Of a stretch of DNA of 23,546 nt, positions 15,176-23,546 are shown piece by piece. The position numbers and the translations under genes were made by a program. The notes beneath the pieces are model-generated. The model was not told the DNA's origin, ran no database searches, and was given only the letters and a program-made list of their open reading frames with translations. Numbering within the stretch: position 1 is the stretch's first letter; the number at the start of each line of letters is the position of its first letter. The DNA is from an uncultured Sutterella sp. (GTDB taxonomy: Bacteria; Pseudomonadota; Gammaproteobacteria; Burkholderiales; Burkholderiaceae_F), in NCBI GenBank assembly GCA_900552545.1, contig USAL01000018.1:1-23546 (forward strand), read 5' to 3'.

Positions 15176-15181
15176 ATTATA
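15176..15181 (-). promoter_or_regulatory. -10 element of the 6S RNA promoter
   Basis: On the minus strand this reads TATAAT, seven to eight bases before the inferred 5' end of 6S RNA. No strong -35 is visible. The corresponding position falls within the loop and arm of the hairpin after zapA. Confidence 0.6.
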
Positions 15182-15182
15182 C

Positions 15183-15215
15183 GGTTTCGGCTGCGTTTTT
15201 AGCGCAGCCGAAACC
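15183..15215. repeat. Perfect hairpin between zapA and ssrS
   Basis: A 13-bp perfect inverted repeat (GGTTTCGGCTGCG with CGCAGCCGAAACC) encloses a 7-base loop. It lies 63 bp after the zapA stop and directly against the 6S promoter. It lacks a following U-tract on the minus strand, so it may be an incomplete terminator for zapA or a 3' end protector. Confidence 0.5.
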
Positions 15216-15278
15216 CGAAAAAGTACTTCTAAATTTTGCACGGACGGCGCCCGCGGGAAATCGGGCTGCCGACCGAGG

Positions 15279-15572
15279 CTACTCAAGCGCAGGCGTGAGT
15301 GCTTCGTCGCACTGCATGCGCAGCGCAGCCACGCGCGAAATCGTGGTGGCGTCCACAGGCACCTGTCCGAGACGGCCCGTGATCGAGTCAAAGGCAATCT
15401 GCAGGGAGGCCATGACGGCCACGCGCTCGACGGTGAGCGAACGGTTGGCGTTGTGCACCTGAGCGGCGCGCGTGTTGATGAGTTCGGCAGCCTCCTTGAG
15501 GGGTTTGACGTCCTCTTCGGAGACATCAAACGGATACTCGCGGTCCATGATGGTAAGCGTAAGACGAGGCAT
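15279..15572 (-). CDS. zapA: Cell division protein ZapA
   Basis: ZapA bundles FtsZ filaments at the division site. The 97 residues match the family: an N-terminal beta region LTLTIMDREYPFDVSEEDVKPL (residues 4-25), then a long helix beginning KEAAELINTRAAQV and continuing through VERVAVMASLQIAFD into a C-terminal coiled coil. It follows a ZapB-like coiled-coil gene by 73 bp and precedes the 6S RNA gene. This order is common in beta- and gammaproteobacteria. The ATG giving MPRLTLTIMD is the only reasonable start. Confidence 0.93.
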   Translation of the reverse strand: MPRLTLTIMDREYPFDVSEEDVKPLKEAAELINTRAAQVHNANRSLTVERVAVMASLQIAFDSITGRLGQVPVDATTISRVAALRMQCDEALTPALE

Positions 15573-15645
15573 GCTGTTGAACTCCAGGTGAATTCACAAA
15601 GAGAAGCTTAAAAAACTCCGGATCGGGCAGAGCGCTGCGAACCGA

Positions 15646-15846
15646 TTAGGCGTTTTCGGTGTCAAGAGAAGCAACGAGCGCGTCGATGCGGGTGCGCACG
15701 GACTGCGATTCCTCCTGCAGCAGCTCCACGGCGGCCGTCTTGTCGGCGAGTTCGGTCTTGAGCTGCTCGTTTTCCTGCTTGAGGGCGTTGTAGGCCTGCA
15801 CGAGACGGGCGACGGAGCTTTCGAGTTTGTCAAGTTGTTCGTTCAT
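15646..15846 (-). CDS. Small coiled-coil protein, ZapB-like
   Basis: This 66-residue protein is almost all coiled coil (MNEQLDKLESSVARLVQAYN, then ALKQENEQLKTELADKTAAV and LLQEESQSVRTRIDALVASL). It resembles the small family usually annotated as ZapB-like or TIGR02449 found upstream of zapA. A role with ZapA at the division ring is inferred from the neighbour. I chose the ATG at 15846 because AAAGGA lies nine bases upstream. A TTG six codons earlier overlaps that site and is unlikely. The ribosome-binding site sits in a small hairpin (ATCCTT TGA AAGGAT), which could lower translation. Confidence 0.8.
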   Translation of the reverse strand: MNEQLDKLESSVARLVQAYNALKQENEQLKTELADKTAAVELLQEESQSVRTRIDALVASLDTENA

Positions 15847-15959
15847 GGTGGTTGATCCTTTCAAAGGATGAAGTGATGGAGTGTGCGGTATCGGCGTTTT
15901 GCCGGACGCTGCGGCTTTTTTGAAAGCTGCTGCGGCCGACGACGGCAGAGCTCAGAAGG

Positions 15960-16754
15960 TTAGCTCAGACCGAGGACGTCGGACATGCTGAAGAGACCAT
16001 TATTTTTTTTCAAAATGAAACGTGCGGCGGCAAGCGACCCTTGGGCGTAGCCTGCGCGCGAGCCCGACTTGTGGCTGATCTCGATGCGCTCGCCGGTGCT
16101 TGCGAAAATCACCGTATGGTCGCCCACGACGTCGCCGCCGCGCAGGGCGGCAAAGCCGATCGAGCCGGGGCGGCGTTCGCCCGTGTGGCCTTCGCGGGAA
16201 AGCACGGCCACGTCTTCAAACTTCGCGCCGCGGGCGGCGGCAACGCGCCGCCCCATCTCAAGCGCCGTGCCCGAAGGCGCGTCGACCTTGTGCTTGTGGT
16301 GCATTTCGACGATTTCGCAGTCGTAGTCGGCAAGGAGCTTGGCGGCGACTTCGATGAGTTTGAAGGCGGCGTTGACGCCCACGCTCATGTTGGGGGCAAA
16401 GACGACCGGGATGTCGCCTGCGGCCGCTTCGATGGCGGCCTTGCCCTGCGCATCAAACCCGGTGGTGCCGATCACGACGCCGATGCCGTGTTCGCGGCAG
16501 AACGCAAGGTAGGCAAGCGTTCCGGCCGGGCGCGTGAAGTCAATGAGTACGTCGCAGCCTTTGAGAGCCTCAATGTCGTCGGTAACGAGCACGCCCGTCG
16601 CTGCGCCCATGAAGGCGCCTGCGTCCTGCCCGATCAGCGCGTCGCCCGTGGGGCACAGCGCCGCGGCAAGCGTCATGTCGTCGGCCTTCACGATGGCTTC
16701 AATGAGCATTTTTCCCATGCGGCCGCTAGCGCCGGAAATGGCAATCTTCATCAT
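15960..16754 (-). CDS. dapB: 4-hydroxy-tetrahydrodipicolinate reductase
   Basis: DapB reduces 4-hydroxy-tetrahydrodipicolinate with NAD(P)H in the diaminopimelate/lysine pathway. The 264 residues show the Rossmann motif ISGASGRMGKM (about 6-16), VIGTTGF (94-100), FAPNMSVGVN (119-128) and the catalytic stretch EMHHKHKVDAPSGTALEMG, with His152/His153 and Lys156. The ATG overlaps the bamE stop (TAATGATG), so translation is coupled. The second ATG is an alternative start one codon later. The bamE-dapB pair next to fur is a familiar betaproteobacterial arrangement. Confidence 0.96.
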   Translation of the reverse strand: MMKIAISGASGRMGKMLIEAIVKADDMTLAAALCPTGDALIGQDAGAFMGAATGVLVTDDIEALKGCDVLIDFTRPAGTLAYLAFCREHGIGVVIGTTGFDAQGKAAIEAAAGDIPVVFAPNMSVGVNAAFKLIEVAAKLLADYDCEIVEMHHKHKVDAPSGTALEMGRRVAAARGAKFEDVAVLSREGHTGERRPGSIGFAALRGGDVVGDHTVIFASTGERIEISHKSGSRAGYAQGSLAAARFILKKNNGLFSMSDVLGLS

Positions 16755-17176
16755 TATTCTTCGTCCTTTTGGGGAATGACCAGCGGCTTCGCCTCGAAGT
16801 CGGTTTCCTGGCCGAGAATCATTTCATCGGCCTGCTTTTCGGTGGGCAGTGCGTCGTGCTCAATCGAGGTGAGCTTGTCGTTGTCGTCAAAGCGCAACGT
16901 CACGCGACGGCTGGTGACCGCGCCGTAGCGAGGGTTGGAGTAATAGGTGTAGTCCCAACGGTCGCGGTGGAACTGGCTCTGCACGAGCGGCTCGCCCATC
17001 AGAAAGAGCACCTGCTGGCTGCTCATGCCGATCTGAAGCTGCTCGATCATCTCCTCGGTGATGAGGTTGCCCTGATGCACGTCGGGGCGATAGATGTAGC
17101 TGTTGAAGTTGCAGCCGGAGAGCCCGGCAACGGCCATGCCGAGCACGGCGCAAATCGCAAGTGGGCGAAGATTCAT
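16754..17176 (-). CDS. bamE: Outer-membrane assembly lipoprotein BamE
   Basis: BamE is a lipoprotein of the BAM complex that inserts beta-barrel proteins into the outer membrane. The 140 residues start with a lipoprotein signal peptide (MNLRPLAICAVLGMAVAG) and a lipobox LSGC with Cys22 as the lipidated residue. The SmpA/OmlA-type domain follows, with YRPDVHQGNLITEEMIEQL, IGMSSQQVLFLMGEP and WDYTYY. The C-terminal tail (about 115-140) is acidic and extends past the core domain. It is divergent from fur. The start has little Shine-Dalgarno sequence. It is coupled to dapB through a TAATG overlap. Confidence 0.93.
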   Translation of the reverse strand: MNLRPLAICAVLGMAVAGLSGCNFNSYIYRPDVHQGNLITEEMIEQLQIGMSSQQVLFLMGEPLVQSQFHRDRWDYTYYSNPRYGAVTSRRVTLRFDDNDKLTSIEHDALPTEKQADEMILGQETDFEAKPLVIPQKDEE

Positions 17177-17249
17177 TTCAAAAATCTAGGGACAAATCCG
17201 AAGCCCCCTCCCGGGATTCGTCGCCGGGCGGGCCGCGGGGGTTGAGTTG

Positions 17250-17264
17250 CCGTTATGATAACGG
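17250..17264. promoter_or_regulatory. 15-bp palindrome in the bamE-fur intergenic region
   Basis: CCGTTAT-G-ATAACGG is a perfect 7-1-7 inverted repeat. It lies 52 bp before the fur start and 74 bp from bamE, and it includes a possible -10 (TATGAT). It resembles an operator by shape. It does not match the Fur box consensus (GATAATGATAATCATTATC) well, so the regulator is unknown. Confidence 0.4.
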
Positions 17265-17315
17265 GTATTGTTCAAAAAGGAATGCCGCTAGGGGCGGAGA
17301 CATCAGGAGATTTTG

Positions 17316-17813
17316 GTGGACAAGCTCAATGCCGCCGGGAATGTGCCCGTACAGGAACTCAAGAACGCTGGTTTGAAGGCGACGGTGCCGCGCATGCGCA
17401 TTCTGGAGATCTTCCAGAAGGCACAGGAAAACGAGCAGCAGCGCCACCTCAGCGCCGAAGACATCTATAAGCAGCTCGTGGCCGAGAACGTCGAGATCGG
17501 GCTTGCGACGGTCTACCGCGTGCTCACGCAGTTTGAGGCCGCAGGACTCATCGTGCGCCACTACTTTGGAACCGACCGCGCCACCTACGAAATCGACGAC
17601 GGCGAGCATCACGATCACATCGTCTGCACGCGCTGCGGGCGCGTCGAGGAGTTCGTCGATCGTGAGATTGAAAAGCGCCAGAAGATGACCGCCGAAAAGC
17701 TCGGCTTCTTACTCGAAGGGCATACGCTTTCGATGTACGGCATCTGTGCGGACTGCCGCAGAAAGGAAGAGCAGAAGAAGCTCCCCAAGAAGGTTGCCTC
17801 AAGGATATCCTGA
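17316..17813 (+). CDS. fur: Ferric uptake regulator Fur
   Basis: Fur represses iron-uptake genes when bound to Fe(II). The 165 residues contain the N-terminal winged helix (ELKNAGLKATVPRMRILEIF, then LSAEDIYKQL and GLATVYRVLTQFEAAGLI). The metal-binding C-terminal domain has GEHHDHIVCTRCGRVEEF, with the Cys104-x-x-Cys107 pair, and ICADC with Cys144 and Cys147. I chose the GTG at 17316 because AGGAGA lies five bases upstream. A TTG one codon earlier is an alternative. Fur diverges from bamE-dapB. The tail after about residue 150 is basic. Its last codons overlap a short tandem repeat. Confidence 0.95.
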   Translation: MDKLNAAGNVPVQELKNAGLKATVPRMRILEIFQKAQENEQQRHLSAEDIYKQLVAENVEIGLATVYRVLTQFEAAGLIVRHYFGTDRATYEIDDGEHHDHIVCTRCGRVEEFVDREIEKRQKMTAEKLGFLLEGHTLSMYGICADCRRKEEQKKLPKKVASRIS

Positions 17814-17896
17814 CGAATATCCTGACGTTTCGGCGCAAGGCCATAAGCCGCGCTCGGGGCGTCCTCGCGTTGTCAGTGCGCGACGGGAAAATGCGC

Positions 17897-17930
17897 AATA
17901 AAAAACCGGCATTCATGCCGGTTTTTTATT
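17897..17930. terminator. Bidirectional terminator between fur and fabI
   Basis: A perfect 15-bp stem (AATAAAAAACCGGCA with TGCCGGTTTTTTATT) encloses a TTCA loop. It has an A-run on the left and a T-run on the right, so it can end transcripts from both convergent genes. Confidence 0.88.
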
Positions 17931-17977
17931 CCTCGGCCAGACGCTCGCGTCGGCCGGGGAAGAGAAGTCGGAGCCGA

Positions 17978-18769
17978 TTAGTCGGCCACGTCGGGGCTCA
18001 CGCCCACGATGTGGAAGCCTGCATCGACGTAGGCGATGTTGCCCGTGATGCCGCTGGCAAGATCCGAGAGCAGGAAGGCGGCGGTGTTGCCGACTTCTTC
18101 AATCGTCACGGTGCGGCGCAGCGGGGCGTTGGCATCCATGAAGGAGAGGATCTTCGAGAAGTCCTGAATGCCGGAAGCCGCGAGCGTGCGGATCGGACCA
18201 GAGCTGATGGCGTTGACGCGGATGCCCTTCGGGCCGAGGTTGCCTGCGAGGTAGCGCGTGGCCGATTCCAACGCGGCCTTGCACACGCCCATCGTGTTGT
18301 AGTTCGGAACGGTGCGTTCGCTGCCGATATAGGTGAGCGCGAGCATCGAAGCCTTGCGGCCGTCCATCAGCGGCAGAAACGCCTTGGCAAGCGCCGGATA
18401 CGAGTAGGCCGAGATGTCCATCGCGGTCTTGAAGGCTTCGCGGGAGATGCCGTCGAGGAATTCGCCGGAGATGCAGGGGCGCGGCGCAAAGCCGATCGAG
18501 TGCACGAAGCCGTCGAGGCCGCCCCAGCGCTCGCGCAGGGCGTTCGCTACGGCTTCAATCTGCTCGTCCTTGGAGACGTCCATCTCGAGGCAGATGTCGC
18601 TGCCGAATTCTTCGGCGAAGGCCTTGACGCGGTCATGGAAACGCTCGCCCACGTAGGTAAACGCCAGTTCGGCGCCTTCGCGGTGGCAGGCCTGCGCAAT
18701 GCCGTAGGCAATGGAGCGGTCCGACAGAACGCCGGTGATGAGAATTTTTTTACCTTGCAGGAAACCCAT
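17978..18769 (-). CDS. fabI: Enoyl-[acyl-carrier-protein] reductase (NADH)
   Basis: FabI performs the last step of each fatty-acid elongation cycle, reducing enoyl-ACP with NADH, and is the target of triclosan. The 263 residues (E. coli 262) show GKKILITGVLSDRSIAYGIA at the nucleotide site, SIGFAP with Gly93, and the active site Tyr147...Tyr157-x6-Lys164 in TYIGSERTVPNYNTMGVCKA. The conserved NAISSGPIRTLAASGI follows. Gly93 and Tyr157 are the wild-type forms associated with triclosan sensitivity. AAGGA lies upstream of the ATG. The gene follows mltD by 34 bp on the same strand, so they may share a transcript, and it ends at the shared terminator with fur. Confidence 0.97.
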   Translation of the reverse strand: MGFLQGKKILITGVLSDRSIAYGIAQACHREGAELAFTYVGERFHDRVKAFAEEFGSDICLEMDVSKDEQIEAVANALRERWGGLDGFVHSIGFAPRPCISGEFLDGISREAFKTAMDISAYSYPALAKAFLPLMDGRKASMLALTYIGSERTVPNYNTMGVCKAALESATRYLAGNLGPKGIRVNAISSGPIRTLAASGIQDFSKILSFMDANAPLRRTVTIEEVGNTAAFLLSDLASGITGNIAYVDAGFHIVGVSPDVAD

Positions 18770-18803
18770 GATGAAGTCTTTCCTTTGTTATTGTGAGTAG
18801 TGT

Positions 18804-20366
18804 CTACCGGATTTTCAGGCGTTGACCAATGGAGATGCGCGTCGAGCGCAAATTGTTCAAAACGCGGATTTTCGAGACGGTGGTGTTGTGACGGCGCGCA
18901 ATGGAAGAAAGCGTTTCGCCGCGGCGCACGACATGCACGTTCTTGTCCGTCGTCCGAGCGCGCTGTTGGGCGTGCGGCGGAATGACGAGCACCAGACGCT
19001 GACCGATGCGCAGTCGCGAGGAGCGCAACCGGTTTGTCGTGCGTATTGAGCGCTGTGTAATGCCGTACTTTAGCGCAATGCCGTAAATCGTGTCGCCCCG
19101 GCGTACGCGGTAGACCACGCGGCGCGTCTCGGGAGCCGAGAGCTTGAGACCGGCGTTCATCTCCTCCTGGGCAATCTCGGGAGCGAGCTGGCCGTTGGCG
19201 TCGACAAGGAGCACGGACCCGGCAAGCACCTTGCGCCCCTGCGGAATGCGGTTGATGCGGCGCAGTTCGGCTTCGGTCATGCCGGTCTTTTCGGCAATCG
19301 ACGCAAGCGTCTCCTTTTCCTTGACGTGATAGAGAAGCCAGCTTGAGAGCGGCTTACCGGTCGCCATCCAGCTAGCCAGATTGTCAAGGAAGATCTCGAC
19401 GTTTTCGCGCGGCAGCAGAATGCCCGAGTTGTGGCTAGCGACGATCACCGGCAGGTTGAAGCCCGGGTTGAGCAGACGGAATTCGTCTTCGTCGAGCTCG
19501 GCCAGAGCCGCCGCGGTCTTCATGTCGATGTCGCGGCTTTTGGTGATGCGCACGAAGTAGGGCTCGTTTTCGATCGCAGGCAGCGTGATGCCGTATTTTT
19601 CGGGCGCGGCGACGATGCGCTTGATCGCTTCAAGCCGCGGCACGTAGTTGGCCGTTTCGCGCGGCATTCTGAGGTTGCTGTACCTCGTCGAGCGCCCGCG
19701 CGCCTTGTTGCGGCGGATGGCGCGCGAGACGCTGCCTTCGCCCCAGTTGTAGGCGGCAAGCGCAAGCTGCCAGTCGCCGAACGTGTTGTGAAGCTGTTGC
19801 AGGTAGTCGAGCGCTGCGCGGGTGCTTTCGAGTACGTCGCGGCGTTCATCCTTCCAGAAGTTCTGCTGCAGCGAGAAGATGTTGCCCGTGGCCGGCATGA
19901 ACTGCCACAAGCCCGCGGCCTTGGCGTGCGAGAGCGCCTCAGGCTTGAAGGCGCTTTCAACGAAGGGCAGCAGCGCAAGTTCCGTGGGAAGTCCTCGTTT
20001 TTCAATTTCGCCGACGATGTGGTAAAGAAAGCGCCCGGCGCGTTCAAAGACGGCTTCGGTCGTGCGCGGATTGCGGGTGTAGAGCTGCAGGGCCGTCGTC
20101 ACGCGGCGGTTGTTGAGCTCGGGCATGTCGAAGCCGCGCCGGATGCGGTCCCAGATGTCGACGGGCGGGGAGACTTCGGCTTCGGTTGCAGGAAGATCGT
20201 CCGCGGCCCGGGCTTCGTCGGCGGGCTCGGCAATATCTTCACCCGTGATGACCGATGCGTCGTCAGAGGTGCCGGCCGCAGGCGTCCCGGATGCGGCCGC
20301 TGCAGCAGGCGCTGCCAGGCAAAGCGAGGCAAAAAAGGCAAAAAGAGCGCTGCGCAACAGGGGCAT
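18804..20366 (-). CDS. mltD: Membrane-bound lytic murein transglycosylase D
   Basis: MltD cleaves peptidoglycan glycan strands, making 1,6-anhydromuramic ends. The chosen start gives a 520-residue protein with a signal peptide (MPLLRSALFAFFASLCLAAP) and no lipobox cysteine after it. A low-complexity Ala/Asp/Glu linker runs to about residue 68. The family-1 lytic transglycosylase domain (about 115-235) has LPTELALLPFVESAF with catalytic Glu137, then AAGLWQFMPATG and LALAAYNWGEGSV. Two clear LysM domains bind peptidoglycan at the C-terminus (about 417-463 and 476-519), and a weaker third lies at about 345-390. The open frame extends 72 codons further upstream, but that part is unlike the family and precedes the signal peptide. 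Confidence 0.92.
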   Translation of the reverse strand: MPLLRSALFAFFASLCLAAPAAAAASGTPAAGTSDDASVITGEDIAEPADEARAADDLPATEAEVSPPVDIWDRIRRGFDMPELNNRRVTTALQLYTRNPRTTEAVFERAGRFLYHIVGEIEKRGLPTELALLPFVESAFKPEALSHAKAAGLWQFMPATGNIFSLQQNFWKDERRDVLESTRAALDYLQQLHNTFGDWQLALAAYNWGEGSVSRAIRRNKARGRSTRYSNLRMPRETANYVPRLEAIKRIVAAPEKYGITLPAIENEPYFVRITKSRDIDMKTAAALAELDEDEFRLLNPGFNLPVIVASHNSGILLPRENVEIFLDNLASWMATGKPLSSWLLYHVKEKETLASIAEKTGMTEAELRRINRIPQGRKVLAGSVLLVDANGQLAPEIAQEEMNAGLKLSAPETRRVVYRVRRGDTIYGIALKYGITQRSIRTTNRLRSSRLRIGQRLVLVIPPHAQQRARTTDKNVHVVRRGETLSSIARRHNTTVSKIRVLNNLRSTRISIGQRLKIR

Positions 20367-20871
20367 GAAACAAAAGTCAGTGCAAGGGGGTTGAAGCCGG
20401 GGAGTCAGGAGTAAAAGGCGAAGTGCCTGCGGCGCATTGTAGCGTGGACAGCGGGAAATTCTCCCGTCCGAAGAGATGATTGCGCCTTGCGCCCGCGGTA
20501 GCGACGGTTTCGGCAAAGTCCGGACACTGTCGTCGGACCGTGCCTTTTTCGCTCTCTTTGTCGGCGCAACCGGTCTTCGCAAGGCCCTGCGTCTTTCGTG
20601 CGCGGTTCCGGGATCAGGGGCCCGGGTTTGCTAAAATTCAAAACTTGCTTTCATCATTGAAATCAGACTGAAAAAATGATGTCGGCGCAGGCGGCCGCCT
20701 GCGCGCTCTCGGGCTCTGCGCAATCGGCCCAGGCCCGGGCACATTTCAGTTTTCTCCCGAACGCTTCTGTTTTCGCTGCTGCCGCATCAACGGCCCCCTG
20801 CTTCGTGCGGCCTGCGGCACGCTCCTGACTTTCAGATTTCTCTACTCATACGGAACCATCAGGAACCTTCA
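20367..20871. other. Intergenic region between divergent mltD and ettA
   Basis: These 505 bases lie between divergent genes and should hold both promoters. A TAAAAT at 20632-20637 is a possible -10 for ettA, which would leave a leader of about 230 nt. I find no recognisable protein or known RNA. Short frames on both strands look like chance in GC-rich DNA. Confidence 0.5.
20632..20637 (+). promoter_or_regulatory. Possible -10 element for ettA
   Basis: TAAAAT lies in a locally AT-rich patch about 235 bp upstream of the ettA ATG. No good -35 is at the usual spacing. The call is weak. Confidence 0.3.
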
Positions 20872-22536
<1,665 letters not shown>

Positions 22537-22567
22537 TCCTTCGCCTCTGTCAGGAGCTTCACCTCGA

Positions 22568-22596
22568 AAAAGGGAATCCCCGGCGGATTCCCTTTT
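22568..22596 (+). terminator. Intrinsic terminator after ettA
   Basis: AAAAGGGAATCC pairs with GGATTCCCTTTT (12 bp) around a CCGGC loop. The T-rich 3' arm supplies the U-tract. It lies 31 bp past the ettA stop and before dnaE. Confidence 0.85.
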
Positions 22597-22657
22597 GCGT
22601 AGGGGAGCATCTCTCAGAGCGTTTCGTTCTCCGCATCCTCAGTTTGTTCGAGCGTCC

Positions 22658-23546
22658 ATGTCCGCCAACTTCGTTCACCTCCGATTTCATTCCGAATACT
22701 CGATTACCGACGGAATCGTGCGGCTTGATCCGATCCTCGAGGCCGTGGCCGAGCAGGGCGGCGTCGCGCTCGGACTCACCGACTCGATGAACATTTTCGG
22801 CGGCCTGCGCTTTTATTCGCACGCGATCGCCGACGGCATCAAGCCCATTCTGGGATGCGATCTGTGGATTACGAACCTCAACGGCCAGGATCGCGACAAG
22901 CCTTATCGGATGACGATCTACTGCCAGAATCACGAGGGGTATCTGTCGTTGTGCGAGCTGCTCTCGCGCGGCTGGATGCTCAATCAGTATCTCGGCCGCG
23001 GCGAAGTGCGCCTTGAGTGGTTGACCGAGGAAAGCTGCAAGGGGCTTTTGTGTCTCACGGGCGGCCCGCAGGGCAGCATCGAGCGCCACCTCATGGCCAA
23101 AAAGCCCGAGGAGGCCGAGCGCATCGCCAAGCAGCTCATCGCCGCCTTCCCCGGGCGGCTTTACGTGGATCTGCAGCGCGCGGGACGCAAAAACGACGAG
23201 GCGGTGGTCTGCAAGATGGCCCGCTTTGCTGTCGAGCACAAGCTCCCCGTGGTGGCCACGCACCCCATTCAGTTTCTCAAGAAGGAAGACTTCACGGCCC
23301 ATGAGGTGCGCTGCTGCATCGCAAGCGGCTACGTGCTTGCTGATCCCCGGCGTCCCAAGGACTATTCGCCCGAGCAGTACCTCAAGAGCGAAGAAGAGAT
23401 GCGCGAGCTCTTTGCCGACATTCCGCAGGCTATTGAAAACACGGTCGTGATCGCGCAGCGCTGCAACCTTGACGGCGTTCTGCAAAAGCCGCAGCTGCCC
23501 GTGTTTCCGACGCCTGAGGGGATGAGTCTTGACGACTACATGGACA
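22658..23546 (+). CDS. dnaE: DNA polymerase III subunit alpha, 5' part (runs off the window)
   Basis: DnaE is the catalytic subunit of the replicative polymerase. The visible 296 codons cover the N-terminal PHP domain and the start of the following region, with no stop before the window edge. Family features are FVHLRFHSEYSITDGIVRLD at the N-terminus, ALGLTDSMNIFGGLRFY, GIKPILGCDLWI, LPVVATHPIQFLKKEDFTAHEVRCC and YLKSEEEMRELFADIPQAIENT (partly quoted). The order is as in proteobacterial DnaE1. The ATG giving MSANFVHLRF matches the usual start MSEPRFVHLRVHS. The remaining roughly 850 codons lie outside the window, so nothing can be said about the polymerase core. Confidence 0.95.
   Translation, partial: MSANFVHLRFHSEYSITDGIVRLDPILEAVAEQGGVALGLTDSMNIFGGLRFYSHAIADGIKPILGCDLWITNLNGQDRDKPYRMTIYCQNHEGYLSLCELLSRGWMLNQYLGRGEVRLEWLTEESCKGLLCLTGGPQGSIERHLMAKKPEEAERIAKQLIAAFPGRLYVDLQRAGRKNDEAVVCKMARFAVEHKLPVVATHPIQFLKKEDFTAHEVRCCIASGYVLADPRRPKDYSPEQYLKSEEEMRELFADIPQAIENTVVIAQRCNLDGVLQKPQLPVFPTPEGMSLDDYMD

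Noticed and set aside
17250..17264. Classical Fur box controlling fur
   Set aside because: The palindrome half-site (ATAACGG) does not match the Fur 7-1-7 half-site (ATTATCA). I kept it only as an unassigned palindrome.
20367..20582. N-terminal extension of MltD upstream of the signal peptide
   Set aside because: The extra 72 residues are Arg/Pro-rich and would bury the signal peptide. The ATG at 20366 gives a normal exported protein.

Overview
The window has two parts of different origin. Bases 1 to about 2,190 look enterobacterial: moderate GC, AT-rich intergenic DNA and E. coli-like codon choice. They carry the right-hand end of a lambdoid prophage of the e14/phage 21 type, with excisionase, integrase and a site next to icd. 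The rest is GC-rich and has the gene content and order of a betaproteobacterium of the Burkholderiales. I infer a Sutterellaceae-like gut organism (Sutterella/Parasutterella). The two parts meet inside icd: its first roughly 270 codons are in the GC-rich host style, and the last roughly 140 codons read as E. coli isocitrate dehydrogenase almost residue for residue. The frame is intact across the join. This is either a real mosaic linked to an icd-integrating phage or, more probably, an assembly join at a conserved stretch.

Layout: a phage gene fragment, xis and int (+) converge on icd (-). Then come rplM-rpsI (+), argC (+) and yajC-secD-secF (+), the last ending at strong hairpins. A minus-strand block follows: a DUF2868 membrane protein translationally coupled to a DUF3482 GTPase, then (reading leftward) an EVE-domain gene, thiM and thiE. 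thiE carries one in-frame TAG. Further right on the minus strand are a zapB-like gene, zapA and a 6S RNA (ssrS), then bamE-dapB. bamE is divergent from fur (+). mltD-fabI (-) converges with fur. The window closes with ettA (+) and the 5' part of dnaE (+).

Most genes are core housekeeping: translation (L13, S9, EttA), protein export (YajC-SecD-SecF), arginine, lysine and thiamine synthesis, cell division (ZapA and a ZapB-like protein), outer-membrane assembly (BamE), iron regulation (Fur), fatty-acid synthesis (FabI), murein turnover (MltD) and replication (DnaE). The points that most deserve a second look are the chimeric icd/prophage junction, the interrupted thiE, the poorly characterised DUF2868/DUF3482 membrane GTPase pair, and an unusual proline in the first Walker B/D-loop region of EttA. 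The 6S RNA is found from structure and synteny rather than from an ORF.
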